A DNA stretch of 64,000 bases from Crambe crambe. Its lineage: Eukaryota > Porifera > Demospongiae > Poecilosclerida > Crambeidae. The notes below the pieces were generated by a model. That model had not been told where the DNA came from and ran no database searches. It saw only the letters and a list, made by a program, of their open reading frames with translations. The stretch is from assembly GCA_963924555.1 (NCBI GenBank), contig OZ004596.1, positions 6,272,139 through 6,336,138 on the forward strand, in the 5' to 3' direction. A program made the translations under genes and the position numbers. Of this stretch, positions 47,307 to 59,332 are shown in pieces; positions within the stretch are counted from its first letter, which is position 1; every line of letters starts with the position of its first letter.

Positions 47307-47525
47307 AGATTATTGACGACCATTACCCTTTTGGGGTTGCCACGCCCATGGATCACGTGTCTGACCTCGGAATTTGTTACCCTTTTCATCTCTACATTTA
47401 ACATTTACAGTAGACATTGCATTGAATAGAGTATGTTCTTGCAAACAGAAAGACAGTGAAACAGAACAATGGCACTACTTTTGAACACTGATTGTAATAA
47501 TAATACACCTATACATAATATTTTA

Positions 47526-48173
47526 TTACTGTTCTCCAAAGTTGGCCTTGGTTGATTGAATTATTCCAACAATCACACCAAACAGTCCAATAGCACTTGC
47601 AAAGATCTCAATGATCAAGATTTTGACGAAGAGGGCAGGATTTTGTGCGTCAGCTAGAGCAGCTCCACTACCGACCAACCCAACAGACAGTCCACATGCA
47701 ATGTTTGTTACACCAACTGTCAATCCAGCTCCAAGGAGAGAAGCTCCTGAGTAGATGGCCGAAGCAGAGTACGTACCTAATGGGTTGTTGTCGTCATCAA
47801 ATGCATAGAGAGAGCTTTCTGGCACATTCTTGATCTTTTGGATCATAATGATGGCAATGATGATACCATATATGGCCACAGCCTCACAGAAAATGATGGA
47901 GATGAGGTTACGTGTCTTGATTCGGGGGGCTTTGACACCACCCCCCAAGATGCTGGAGCCAGTCAGGAAGATGCCCCATGCAGCACCCAGAATAGAGAGA
48001 GACACTGCTAGACCTGTACCAAGGCCACCCCACAGATAAGGGGATGTTGTGGCCAAGAAATAGCCTACATCTATACGACTACCCAGGCCAGAAAGGTTGT
48101 AGTATAATGCTATGAAGATAAGCACAGCAATCAGAGTGTAGTATACCACTTGATGATGATACCCACACAGCAT
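47526..48173 (-). CDS. ATP6V0B: V-type H+-ATPase 21 kDa proteolipid subunit c''
   Basis: Subunit c'' is part of the rotating proteolipid ring of the V-ATPase Vo sector, carrying protons across endomembranes. The 215-residue uninterrupted reading frame has five hydrophobic segments: [40 protein letters not shown] then [48 protein letters not shown], and [20 protein letters not shown]. The conserved [20 protein letters not shown] loop is intact, and a glutamate sits in the third segment (FCEAVAIYG), where the proton-carrying acid is expected. An acceptor (CCAACAG) just upstream of the ATG implies a 5' UTR intron. It is divergent from PPM1 (207 bp), with two TCACATGA elements between. Confidence 0.97.
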   Translation of the reverse strand: MLCGYHHQVVYYTLIAVLIFIALYYNLSGLGSRIDVGYFLATTSPYLWGGLGTGLAVSLSILGAAWGIFLTGSSILGGGVKAPRIKTRNLISIIFCEAVAIYGIIIAIIMIQKIKNVPESSLYAFDDDNNPLGTYSASAIYSGASLLGAGLTVGVTNIACGLSVGLVGSGAALADAQNPALFVKILIIEIFASAIGLFGVIVGIIQSTKANFGEQ

Positions 48174-48272
48174 CTTGGACTCTGTTGGAGAAAAACAGAT
48201 CTTATCGACCCTTCTAATATACTAATCGATTAACTCACCTTCTACGCTTATACCTTTTGCTGATGAAAGAAA

Positions 48273-48303
48273 TCACATGATCATCCGGGATGTGGTCACA
48301 TGA
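48273..48303. promoter_or_regulatory. Two MiT/TFE-type E-boxes upstream of ATP6V0B
   Basis: TCACATGA occurs at 48273-48280 and again at 48296-48303, between the divergent ATP6V0B and PPM1 starts. The motif fits the M-box/CLEAR-like site TCACRTGA bound by MITF/TFEB factors, which drive V-ATPase genes in vertebrates. The octamer is common elsewhere in this window, which weakens the case. Confidence 0.45.
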
Positions 48304-48380
48304 TATGATTCTGTAATTGACCTCCTGTCCACGCCCCTTTCAATAATTAATTGCAAATTGCAAAGCTAAGCGATATCGAG

Positions 48381-50623
<2,243 letters not shown>

Positions 50624-50891
50624 ATTTTTAGGGTTTATTTTTTATACTGTAGGGAGTAGGATAGTCTACTCCCTTTTTTTTAAAGTGTGCTAATTCTGTT
50701 TGTACATCTTGTTCACTTGTATTACTATCACTTGTTAAGTTCACATTACATACAACAACAGTCAATAGAGGTTTTTAAGCGACGACCTTTACCTAAATGA
50801 TCCCCCAGGCTAGGCCCAGCTAGCAGCACCTGCACGATCCATGGTGTGATTGCATGTAGTAGGTGCAGTATTGCCAGGCCGGGTGAATGCC
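50624..50891. other. Intergenic region PPM1 / STPR-CDK2AP
   Basis: This 268-bp gap should hold the PPM1 3' UTR and the promoter of the next gene. In-frame codons continue upstream of 50892 but only with TTG starts. No further element recognised. Confidence 0.5.
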
Positions 50892-51753
50892 ATGACTTCC
50901 AGGAAAGCTTTGACAAGAAGTTTTGAGCAAAATGGAGCAGCTGGATACAAGAAGTCTTTTGCTGAGCACCAGAAGGAAATTAGGTTAGAAGCAAACAGAA
51001 GGAGAGTAGCAGAGAGTAGAACAAATGAACCGAAGGCAGTGCGGCTGAGGAGACTTGCTGACTATCGAGAGAGAGTAGCCAAAAGGAGGGCGAGTGAAAC
51101 GCCGGAAGAGAGGCAGCAGAGGCTGGAGAATAACAGGAGAAGAGTGGCCCAAAAAAGAGCTTCGGAGGACGAAGAGCAGCGGAGGACACGCTTGGAAAAA
51201 GACAGAGAAAGAGTGGCACGCAAAAGAGCTCTGGAGAAAACAGCTCTTCCTCCCCCTTTTGGGGTGGGGCTACCATTAATTACGGTTGCAAAGAATGTCA
51301 CAACTCTTCCGGAAGAGCTAGAGGGAATGTCGGGGAAAAGTCTCGAACCTGTAATCATTATTGGTTCTACAGCCATATCAAACTCTACCTCTGAGCCAGT
51401 CTCTGTGGGTACTAATGGCACAACAATTAAAGGTGTGTTCCAAGAATCCACAAGACTCCTTATTCCAATTAATGCCCTCTTTCTTCAATTCCAGGGTCTC
51501 AACCCCCACTTCAACACCATTATAATGAGTTCCTTCGTATAATTAGTGACATTGGGAGAGATGTGAAGCCTGCATACACCAGTAATAAAGTCTCAACTGA
51601 TAAGCTGAGAAAAAGTAAGTAATCAAAAACTTGTTAGTTATAGCTAATGACATTAATTTTTATTATGCAGATATTATGCTGGCTAGGACCTCTTTGCGTG
51701 ACTGTCAAGCTGACTTGGAGAAGCTTGCTGCTTCAGCAAATGCCAAAGACTAG
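50892..51753 (+). CDS. STPR-repeat plus CDK2AP (DOC-1) domain fusion protein
   Basis: Three exons encode about 244 residues. After MTSRKALTRSFEQNGAAGYK come four 23-residue repeats of STPR type (score-and-three amino-acid peptide repeats, a DNA-binding helical array known from silkworm FMBP-1): KSFAEHQKEIRLEANRRRVA, RTNEPKAVRLRRLADYRERV, RASETPEERQQRLENNRRRV and RASEDEEQRRTRLEKDRERV, each followed by A and two to three residues. A Ser/Thr linker follows. The last two exons give YNEFLRIISDIGRDVKPAYT then SNKVSTDKLRKNIMLARTSL, RDCQADLEKLA. This aligns with the human CDK2AP1 core ([39 protein letters not shown]). CDK2AP1 is a NuRD subunit. Splice frames join exactly (AAA-G/GG and AAA-A/AT). A NuRD-linked DNA-binding role is inference. 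Confidence 0.82.
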
Positions 51754-51961
51754 ACATCATTTCTCAATTCCCTTTCATTTTCTGTCATTCTATTGCCACA
51801 CAATTCCTCCATTTCGCACTATTTCTCAATATTAAATCAATGACACCTTCATTGTGTTTAGTTTAGCACCACTTGACAAGTCACATGCCAATAGGAGAAA
51901 CAAACCACTCACTTCTTAGGGACTATTAGCACTTCATTTCACCTGTCTGACATCTAGCTAG

Positions 51962-54900
51962 ATGGTTGAAAGTCCTTCAGAGCTGGTGAGTTCTCCACCT
52001 GGGAGCACTGAGACCACACTTGTCAAGTATTCCCTGGATGGCAAAGAAGCCAGTTTAGTGAAAATATCTTTTGATGATTCCTGTCATCTCCTGTGGATCA
52101 CATCAGAAAAAGATCAAGTCTCACTAGACCTGCTGCAACTCAGGGTTGGTTTATGAGAGCTGTAATGAAGATCGATAATATATACTTCCTCTTTATAATA
52201 GTTGGTATTAAGTGGGAAAAAGCCAAAAGATACTACTAAGATAAAGAAGTTGCTGAATTCGTCAGTTGAGGTAAATTCAGCTGACTACCCTCTGGTGTAC
52301 TCACTGACATCAAATTGTGTAAACTGCAGCCTCCATCACTTCAACTGCTGAGCCTGTACTTTGGAAGCTGGCCGTGGAAGGAGTTTCACTTGGCCTGCTT
52401 GTCTCTCCCAGTGGCACAGCTGTGGCAGGAGAGATTCAACACATACATCAGCTCATCTCAAACTACTACCAGCAGTGGATCCACTCACATAGAATGCTGG
52501 CTCCGTCGTCTCTACACACAACTCCAGCGAAAGTATGGTGACACTTTGCATGCAGCTACAGCACTTGCTGTCTTTTCCAACACAAGGATCTGGAAAGCTT
52601 ACAAAGTGAGCAGCCACACCGAATTCTCACTTGCATATGTACTATTCCATCAACTTTACAGATTTTGAAAGAGTATCAGAAAACAGATCCCACCTTACTA
52701 GTAGGTCGTCTGTCAAGACCTTCCTTTTCCACATTCAAGTCTCTCTACTTTACTTTTGTTTGTCATCAAAGACCAGACATAAAAGAAATATACTATAACC
52801 ACATGAAAACCAACCCAAGAAACATGGAAATTCGTTTCAACCCTTGTCCTGCAGTGCAAGGAGTTACTCCCTCTCCTTCAGGTCGAAGAAGATCTAGTCA
52901 TGGATTGAGCGCCTTCAGATCCAGACATGATTCTCAGAAGCAGAGAAAACTGCAAGAAGATCTGAATTCATTTGTGAGTGAGAATCCTCCAGAAACTGGG
53001 GACCGCATGAGCACCGAGGCTTTTGCTAGTTTCCTTACCAAGAGTCAGGGAAGAAATGAAGTGGAAATGGAAGAGGCTGTTGAAATTATCACCAAGTATG
53101 ACACATTTTCTGAGGAGAATAGTGATGAATACATCACACTCAAGGGATTCACCCATTACATGTTGAGTCAGGAGTCTAATCCACCCCGTCACATTAAGCT
53201 GAAGCTTTCCAGAGAGAAACTGGACAAACCTCTATCCAATTACTTCATTGCCTCTTCACATAACACTTATCTGACAGGACACCAGTTGCATGGAGACTCA
53301 TCTGTTGCTATGTATGCAAAAGTGAGTTATTCAAAGGAAGCACCATTATCCCATCTAGCTAGCTAATGAAGTACCATCATCCCATCTAGCTAGCTAATGT
53401 GGATCTTTTCAGATCTTGCTTACGGGATGTCGGTGTGTAGAGCTGGATTGCTGGGATGGCGAAGATGGAGAACCCATCATCTATCATGGCTACACTCTCA
53501 CTTCTAAGATAAAGTTTAAGGATGTGGTTCAAGCCATTGCTGTCCACGCCTTCACTGCAAGTCCTTACCCACTGATTCTCTCTCTGGAGAATCACTGCTC
53601 TCTCCCCCAGCAAAAGAAAATGGCAAAGTATATGAAAGGTGCATTTGATGGCATGCTGCTGTTTGAGCAACCCATTCCGAAAAAGCTTCCTTCACCCGAG
53701 GTATAGGGTGAGGCATGGGAGAGGGTGTCAATATCTTTTTCTGTTCCTAACAGGATTTGAAATATAAAATTCTCATTAAGAATAGGAAGATTCGAGGTGG
53801 TGGCTGTACTACTTTAGAGGCCAGTAGAGAAAATAATACATCAAATTCCTCTTCAAAAGTGAGTCTATTGCGCTTTGTTAGAGGGAGCCACACTAATAAT
53901 AAGTTATAAAAACAATAGAAAACTAATTGTTCACTGGACTCCCCATCAAGATCACGCCTTCAGGTGAGTTGGAATTAGATTTTAAGGTTGATGTTGAAAG
54001 TATGGATTGCACAGAGTATCAAGCCCTCTCCTCCTCCTCCTCTCCGCTTTCATGTAACTCAAAAGAGAAGGAGCAACTCTCATCCTTCTCGTCGAAAAAG
54101 GTTCCTTCCTTTCCTTAGGAACAGACCCTCCAGTCCTGTCAAATTCAAGGTTCCTTCTACAATGACACAGGACCAGGACTCATGTCCTATTAATGATGAC
54201 GATGTCTGTCCTATTAATGGAGACCAAATATATCCCGATAATGATATCGAAGTGTGTCCTATTGATGACAACCAAGTGTGTCCTATTAATGATTTTGAAG
54301 TGTGTCCCATTGATGACAACCAAGTGTGTCCTATTGATGACAACCAAGTGTGTCCTATTGATGATTTTGAAGTGTGTCCTATTGATGATAACCAAGTGTG
54401 TCCTATTGATGATGACCAAGTGTGTCCTATTGATGATGACCAAGTGTGTCCTACTAATTTTGAAGTGTGTCCTACTAATTTTGAAGCGTGTCCTAATGAT
54501 GATTATGAAGTGTGTCCTACTAATTTTGAAGCGTGTCCTAATGATGATTATGAAGTGTGTCCTATTAATGATGACCAAATGAGTTATGACCAATTGTGCA
54601 CCACTGTCGAAAGCAATAGATGTGTGCAGATGACAACTGAAGGAGGTGAGAGTACAGAGCAGGAAGAACACTGTCAGAATACACACTCTCTTCTCAGCAG
54701 ACAGAAAGCAGTCAATGGAGTGAGTAGTGAGGAGGTGGTAAAACCAAAAGAAGCCATTTCCAGCATTGCTAGCAATGACACCAGACCTAGCACTCTTCCA
54801 GGTGTCAAAATAACACCACCAGCTCAACCTCTTCGTTCATCTACAGCGCCACAACTGGAAGGGACACAAATGGAACCAACCATCCCTTCTATTGGGAGTG

Positions 54901-57900
54901 TTTCTCTGTATTATGGTGAAGACAAGATAAAAGGGGCAGCTGCAAAAGAAGAGTGCTGGGAAAAAAGAAGAATGGCTGTCATGAAGGACACAGCATTATC
55001 TGGAGGAGTTGAGACCAAACACAAACCTCTCAGGAGAACTACCAGTGTAAACAGTGATAGTGATTCTAACAGAAGTTTCACCTCTTGCTCACTAACCTTT
55101 CTCCACTCTCCATCATCAAATCCCCTCAATTTATCGTCACAAGACCACCACAAACCTCCAAGATCACCATCCCCTCTCCCGGAGAAATTGCCACTCACTT
55201 CACACGAATTCAATTCCTTTCTCTCCCTGCCAAGAAACTCACATAGAAGAGGATCAACTCCATCCTTGACAATGTGTGAACCTTCCATGACTGAACCTGA
55301 GACCTCCCAGGACAATGAAAACAAGCAACTATCTGTCCTACTCTCTCCTCAACATGTGAAGCTCAAAAAAGACAGCCAGGATCTTAGGAGAAAGGTCCTA
55401 AAGGCAAACTCGTATTCAGATACCCAGCAGTCTCAGGCATCATACAAGAGGTATGGAGTGGAAGATAGCTGTGATCCTCTGTGCATTACCATATTATTAT
55501 ACAACAGTTTTCAGGAAGATTATAGAAGTACTGACTCAATAGATCCTACACAGACCTGCCGAGACACTGCAGAAGCTAGTTATGACAGCAAAGACATTGC
55601 CAAGGAGCTTTCTGATATGGTCATCTACACAGAACCTATCAAATTTGCTGGATTCAAAGTAAGTTGCTTTCAATATGACAGCATCATCTTGTAGCTACTT
55701 CGTTCATCACTTACAGGGGGCAGCTATGGAACGAAAAATGACAGAAATGTACTCCCTCTCAGAGTCTGTGGCCAAGAAGGCCATCAAAAAAACACCTCAC
55801 GAGTTCCTGAATTTCAACATGGATCATTTGAGCAGGATTTATCCAACTGCTACTCGCATTAACTCTTCCAACTTCAATCCTGCGTACTACTGGATGTATG
55901 GTTGTCAGATGGTGGCACTCAACTATCAGACTAATGGTATGAGGAATTATATGAGCAGTGGGTCCTCCATGACTTGTATGCATGTCGGTGTGCTTTATAG
56001 ACACTCCAATGCAGCAGAATATGGCAATGTTCAGTCAGAATGGAGGCTGTGGCTATGTCCCTAGGTTTCAAGTGAGTGCATGTACCCTCTAATGGTGGGA
56101 TTGTATCGTGCTTCTGATTGTGAAATTTTACAGAATACAGAGAGAGACGCTGAAGAATCCTTGGAAGAAGGCAGCAGTAATCGTGCTCAGGTTGTGCTCA
56201 CTGTAAGTCAATCTTGGGGTGGGTGGGGGAGGAGGGAGGAGGGAGGAGGGGTGGGGGAGGTGGGGAGGAGGGAGGGGTGAGAGGATTTAATTAAATCATA
56301 ATCCCACAGGTTGTTTCTGGTCAGAATTTGATGGGATCGAGCAGCCTTCTTCCAACAGTAGAAGTTGAGGTATATTAGCTGAATGAATGATATTCTTAGC
56401 TATACTGCTCCTGTTTATCACACATAACATAGATACTGGGAGCACCTACCGATTGTTACAAATTGAAGTCTCAAGCAACTAGCATCTCTGGTAACTGTGC
56501 ACTGTGGAACCGAGGTAACACTCTCTCTGCTAGCATTGCCTTCAAATCTCTTGCAGCTGTGAAGTTTTGTGTGTATTCAGATAAAGGTTTGGCTAGCATG
56601 AACATGACAAGAGTGGTTACTATGTGCATCCATGGGTGTATGCAGATCATTGCCTTTATAGTCAAGTGGTTCCTCTTCCCTCTATGACAGTGGGCTACCA
56701 ACATGTCTATTTCGACAACAGTGTTGCCTATGACTTGACAACACCTCCACCATCATTATTCATGCATGTCAAGGTTTTATGCCATAACGATATCTCCTCA
56801 AAATGTTGATACTTGCACTGACATGTCCACAGCTCACAGGGAGGGGGGAGATTAAAAGACCCAGGCAGAAGAAAGGAACAAGAAGGAAGACACTGAATGT
56901 AGAGGTTGCTGTGGCTGAAAGAGACACACACACTATCTCGTTGGCTCTAACAGAGGTTAGCATTATCACCATCAGTAATATGATCTTTAAACAGGGGGAA
57001 CAGGGGGAACAGGGGGAACAGGGGGAACAGGGGGAGCAGGTGTAATTGGATAGACAGCAAACAAAATATTCACTGCCTAGAGAGGCTAGCTGCAATAGTT
57101 AGGGATGTGTTTCTCAAAATACCACTGACATAACCTTTAGTGCTCAAAAGTGCATCTAGACATCATGCTGAATGCTTTTGAGTGTTAGGCCATTTTTCAG
57201 AAGTCTACATGTAAGGTAAAGTGGGGCAATTATGAGGTTGGGGGAATTCCGACACTGTAAAAAAAAGAAGTGATATTCCAGTCGGTCTAGTCAGAGAAAC
57301 AAAGATTATCGAATTGCCCCACCCTCGAAATTGCCCCGCCTTACCTTACCTTGCAAAAACAACTAATTTTTTTACGTGACCAATTTAGGTTTTAATGGTC
57401 AACAGTGACTCTAGACATCATGCTGAATTCTTAGATTCATGTTGCCCTTGTTTTGCTAGTCCCTTATTAGCTACATACTCACATTGCAGGATGTGACCTG
57501 CATGGACTTGATTTCCAGAATAATCAATAAAGACAAAATGGAAGGGCAGCCTTCAGATTACTCTCTCTACCAAAATGGTGAGAATTGCTTTTGTTTATAC
57601 TTATAGATCACATTAGAACCTCCATGACCCCCCCCCCCCCCCCCCCCCCCCCCCCTGTAGATAAACAATTAGAATCTTCAGCTTTGGTGAGTGCTGGGAC
57701 TAAAGGGCTTGTGATGAAGGACCTACCTGTCCTTCAAACAGTTCATTTGGCGACAGTTCCAATCCACTACTCTGACCTTCCTGGCTTGGGCTCGGACCAT
57801 GAACCAATCACACTCTATACAGACTCCACCACCACAGCAGGGTAAGATGACTAGAGATAAGTTCATCACAGACATTTGACTGCCCCTACCCACATTTGCA

Positions 57901-59172
57901 GGGATTTGATCTGTGGATCTGTGGCAAGGATTGGAAAGGATGTATCAAAGATTTGTCCTCAGATCAAAGACAGGGATGATGAAGAAGAAGTCCAGAAACT
58001 TTTTTGTTTCATTTTTGCTGAAGTCAAAGATGATAACACATTTAGAAGAATGGAAGTACTGGAGACGGAGTCATTCGTCACAAATCTCTTTGCCAACCTG
58101 AACTCAAATTCTTGTCTTCTGCTCCACACCAAAGAACAAGATCACCAGCTGGAAACCGTTTGCTTAACCACTCCAAGTGGAAACATCAGCTGCACCACTT
58201 CACACACTTCTCTGTGCAAACTGGAAGATGTTATATCTCCAGGCTCTGAAAACATGGACGACCATTCCACTGGTAAGTCTGGCACCAGTGACAGTAACTG
58301 AACCCCCCAGTGACTTCACTATGTATCACCATTCTGTAGAAGTTGTGGAGGAACCAATGAGGGTGAAAAGAGTAGCTCCTGATGTTGCTAAGAAGTATCT
58401 GGAAGATTATTACTGGAAGCTTGAGCAGAAGTTATTCGATCAGCAAGTCAGTGCAGTCAAAGAATTCAGTGCCAAGCAAAGAGGAAAGAAGAGAGCCATG
58501 TCTTTCAATCAAACAGATGTCAGAAGAAGCAGGAAGTATGAGAGGAAACATTTTCACAGCAGAACTCTGGATTCAGTAGAGCTCAATAATATTAAGACTA
58601 ACATCTCAAATTCACCAATAGTTAAAAGAAATGGACCTAAGAAATCAGTCGTTTCACATCTAGCTGAGGCATCTGTCCTTGCAAGTACTAACTTGCAGCC
58701 ATCTCTCTTGGAACTCAGGAACAAGAATTCTCAAGCTGGCAGCAGCCTGAGTGGTAGTGTTGACCTCAAGAGGAAGGAGCTTCAAACAGGCAGTACTGAC
58801 CTCAAGAGGAAGGAGCCGCAAGCAGGCAGCAGCACTGACCTTAAGAAGAAAGTGCTTCAAGCAGGCAGCACTGACCTCAAGAGGAAGGAGGCTCAAGCAG
58901 GCAGTCTGAATGTCAGTTCTGACAAGAACAAAGGAGTCTTGAATGAGGCCAACTCCAATGGAGAGAGAATAAGGAAGTCTTTCAAGAGAGATGCATATTA
59001 TAAGGCCAGGGGTGGTCCATTATCATCACCACCACTGATGAGGAGTCACAGCTTCCACTGCAGAAAAAGAGAAGTTGTGGCAGTAAAAAGCACCTTGTCT
59101 GTGGATGATGAAAAGTGTTATCTGACTCCACTCTCCTCTCTTAACCCTCATAGTCCAACTACAGACTTATGA
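51962..59172 (+). CDS. PLCE1: Phosphoinositide-specific phospholipase C, PLC-epsilon-like
   Basis: PLC cleaves PIP2 to IP3 and diacylglycerol. The N-terminus ([15 protein letters not shown]) leads to a PH/helical region and EF-hand-like segment ([20 protein letters not shown]). The X domain has both catalytic His sites, [15 protein letters not shown] and [14 protein letters not shown], plus CVELDCWDG and [13 protein letters not shown]. The X/Y linker contains a 17-unit acidic Cys-Pro repeat. The Y domain has [47 protein letters not shown] and NGGCGYV. C2 follows ([34 protein letters not shown]), closest to PLC-epsilon. A possible Ras-association domain ([29 protein letters not shown]) and a basic repeat-rich tail end it. 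The N-terminal RasGEF domain of vertebrate PLC-epsilon is absent; only 208 bp separate it from the previous gene. Confidence 0.85.
53344..53399 (+). repeat. 29-bp tandem duplication in a PLC intron
   Basis: CATCCCATCTAGCTAGCTAATG with a short flank (GAAGTACCAT) occurs twice right after the donor of the X-domain exon. Confidence 0.75.
54180..54587 (+). repeat. Coding octapeptide array in the PLC X/Y linker
   Basis: About 17 tandem units of 7-8 codons encode variants of [23 protein letters not shown] and ACPNDDYE. Nearly every unit carries Cys-Pro and two or three acidic residues. The array is in the same open frame as [11 protein letters not shown] upstream and [11 protein letters not shown] downstream. 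The antisense frame is also open but is a shadow. Confidence 0.93.
56215..56282 (+). repeat. G-rich tract after a 5' splice site in PLC
   Basis: About 65 bases made of GGGGTGGG, GGAGGGAGGAGGG and similar units follow the donor GTAAGTCAATCTTGG. Many runs of three or more G on the transcript strand could form G-quadruplexes. Confidence 0.85.
56993..57041 (+). repeat. 9-bp GGGGGAACA minisatellite in PLC intron
   Basis: Five copies of CAGGGGGAA in tandem, ending GGGGGAGCAGG. It lies shortly after the exon ending TISLALTE and has G-quadruplex potential on the transcript strand. Confidence 0.9.
57154..57428. mobile_element. Foldback element between direct repeats in a PLC intron
   Basis: Arms AAGGTAAAGTGGGGCAATT (57213-57231) and AATTGCCCCGCCTTACCTT (57329-57347) are inverted complements at 17 of 19 positions. 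The interior carries a second TTGCCCCAC-like copy. The unit is bracketed by a 19-bp direct repeat, TCTAGACATCATGCTGAAT, at 57155-57173 and 57410-57428, with further imperfect similarity upstream of each. It looks like a MITE or a segment inserted between duplicated flanks. Confidence 0.55.
57628..57655 (+). repeat. 28-base poly-C tract serving as splice polypyrimidine tract
   Basis: An uninterrupted run of 28 C is followed by TGTAG and the exon resuming ATAAACAATTAG. Confidence 0.9.
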
Positions 59173-59332
59173 TCATTACATAATATCATGCATCAAACAA
59201 AAGTCATTTAGTACTGTTCTATACAGCTGATCATGAGTGCATGGCTACAGTACTTGAACTGAACTGGAAAGTTACTAACTACATTGTCGATGGCTAAAAT
59301 GATTGTGTAGATATTGTTTCAGTGTCCATAAC

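Noticed and set aside
54180..54827. 215-codon antisense reading frame of Asn-Arg-Thr-His repeats
   Set aside because: It is the shadow of the in-frame PLC octapeptide array; the sense frame connects to the PLC Y domain.
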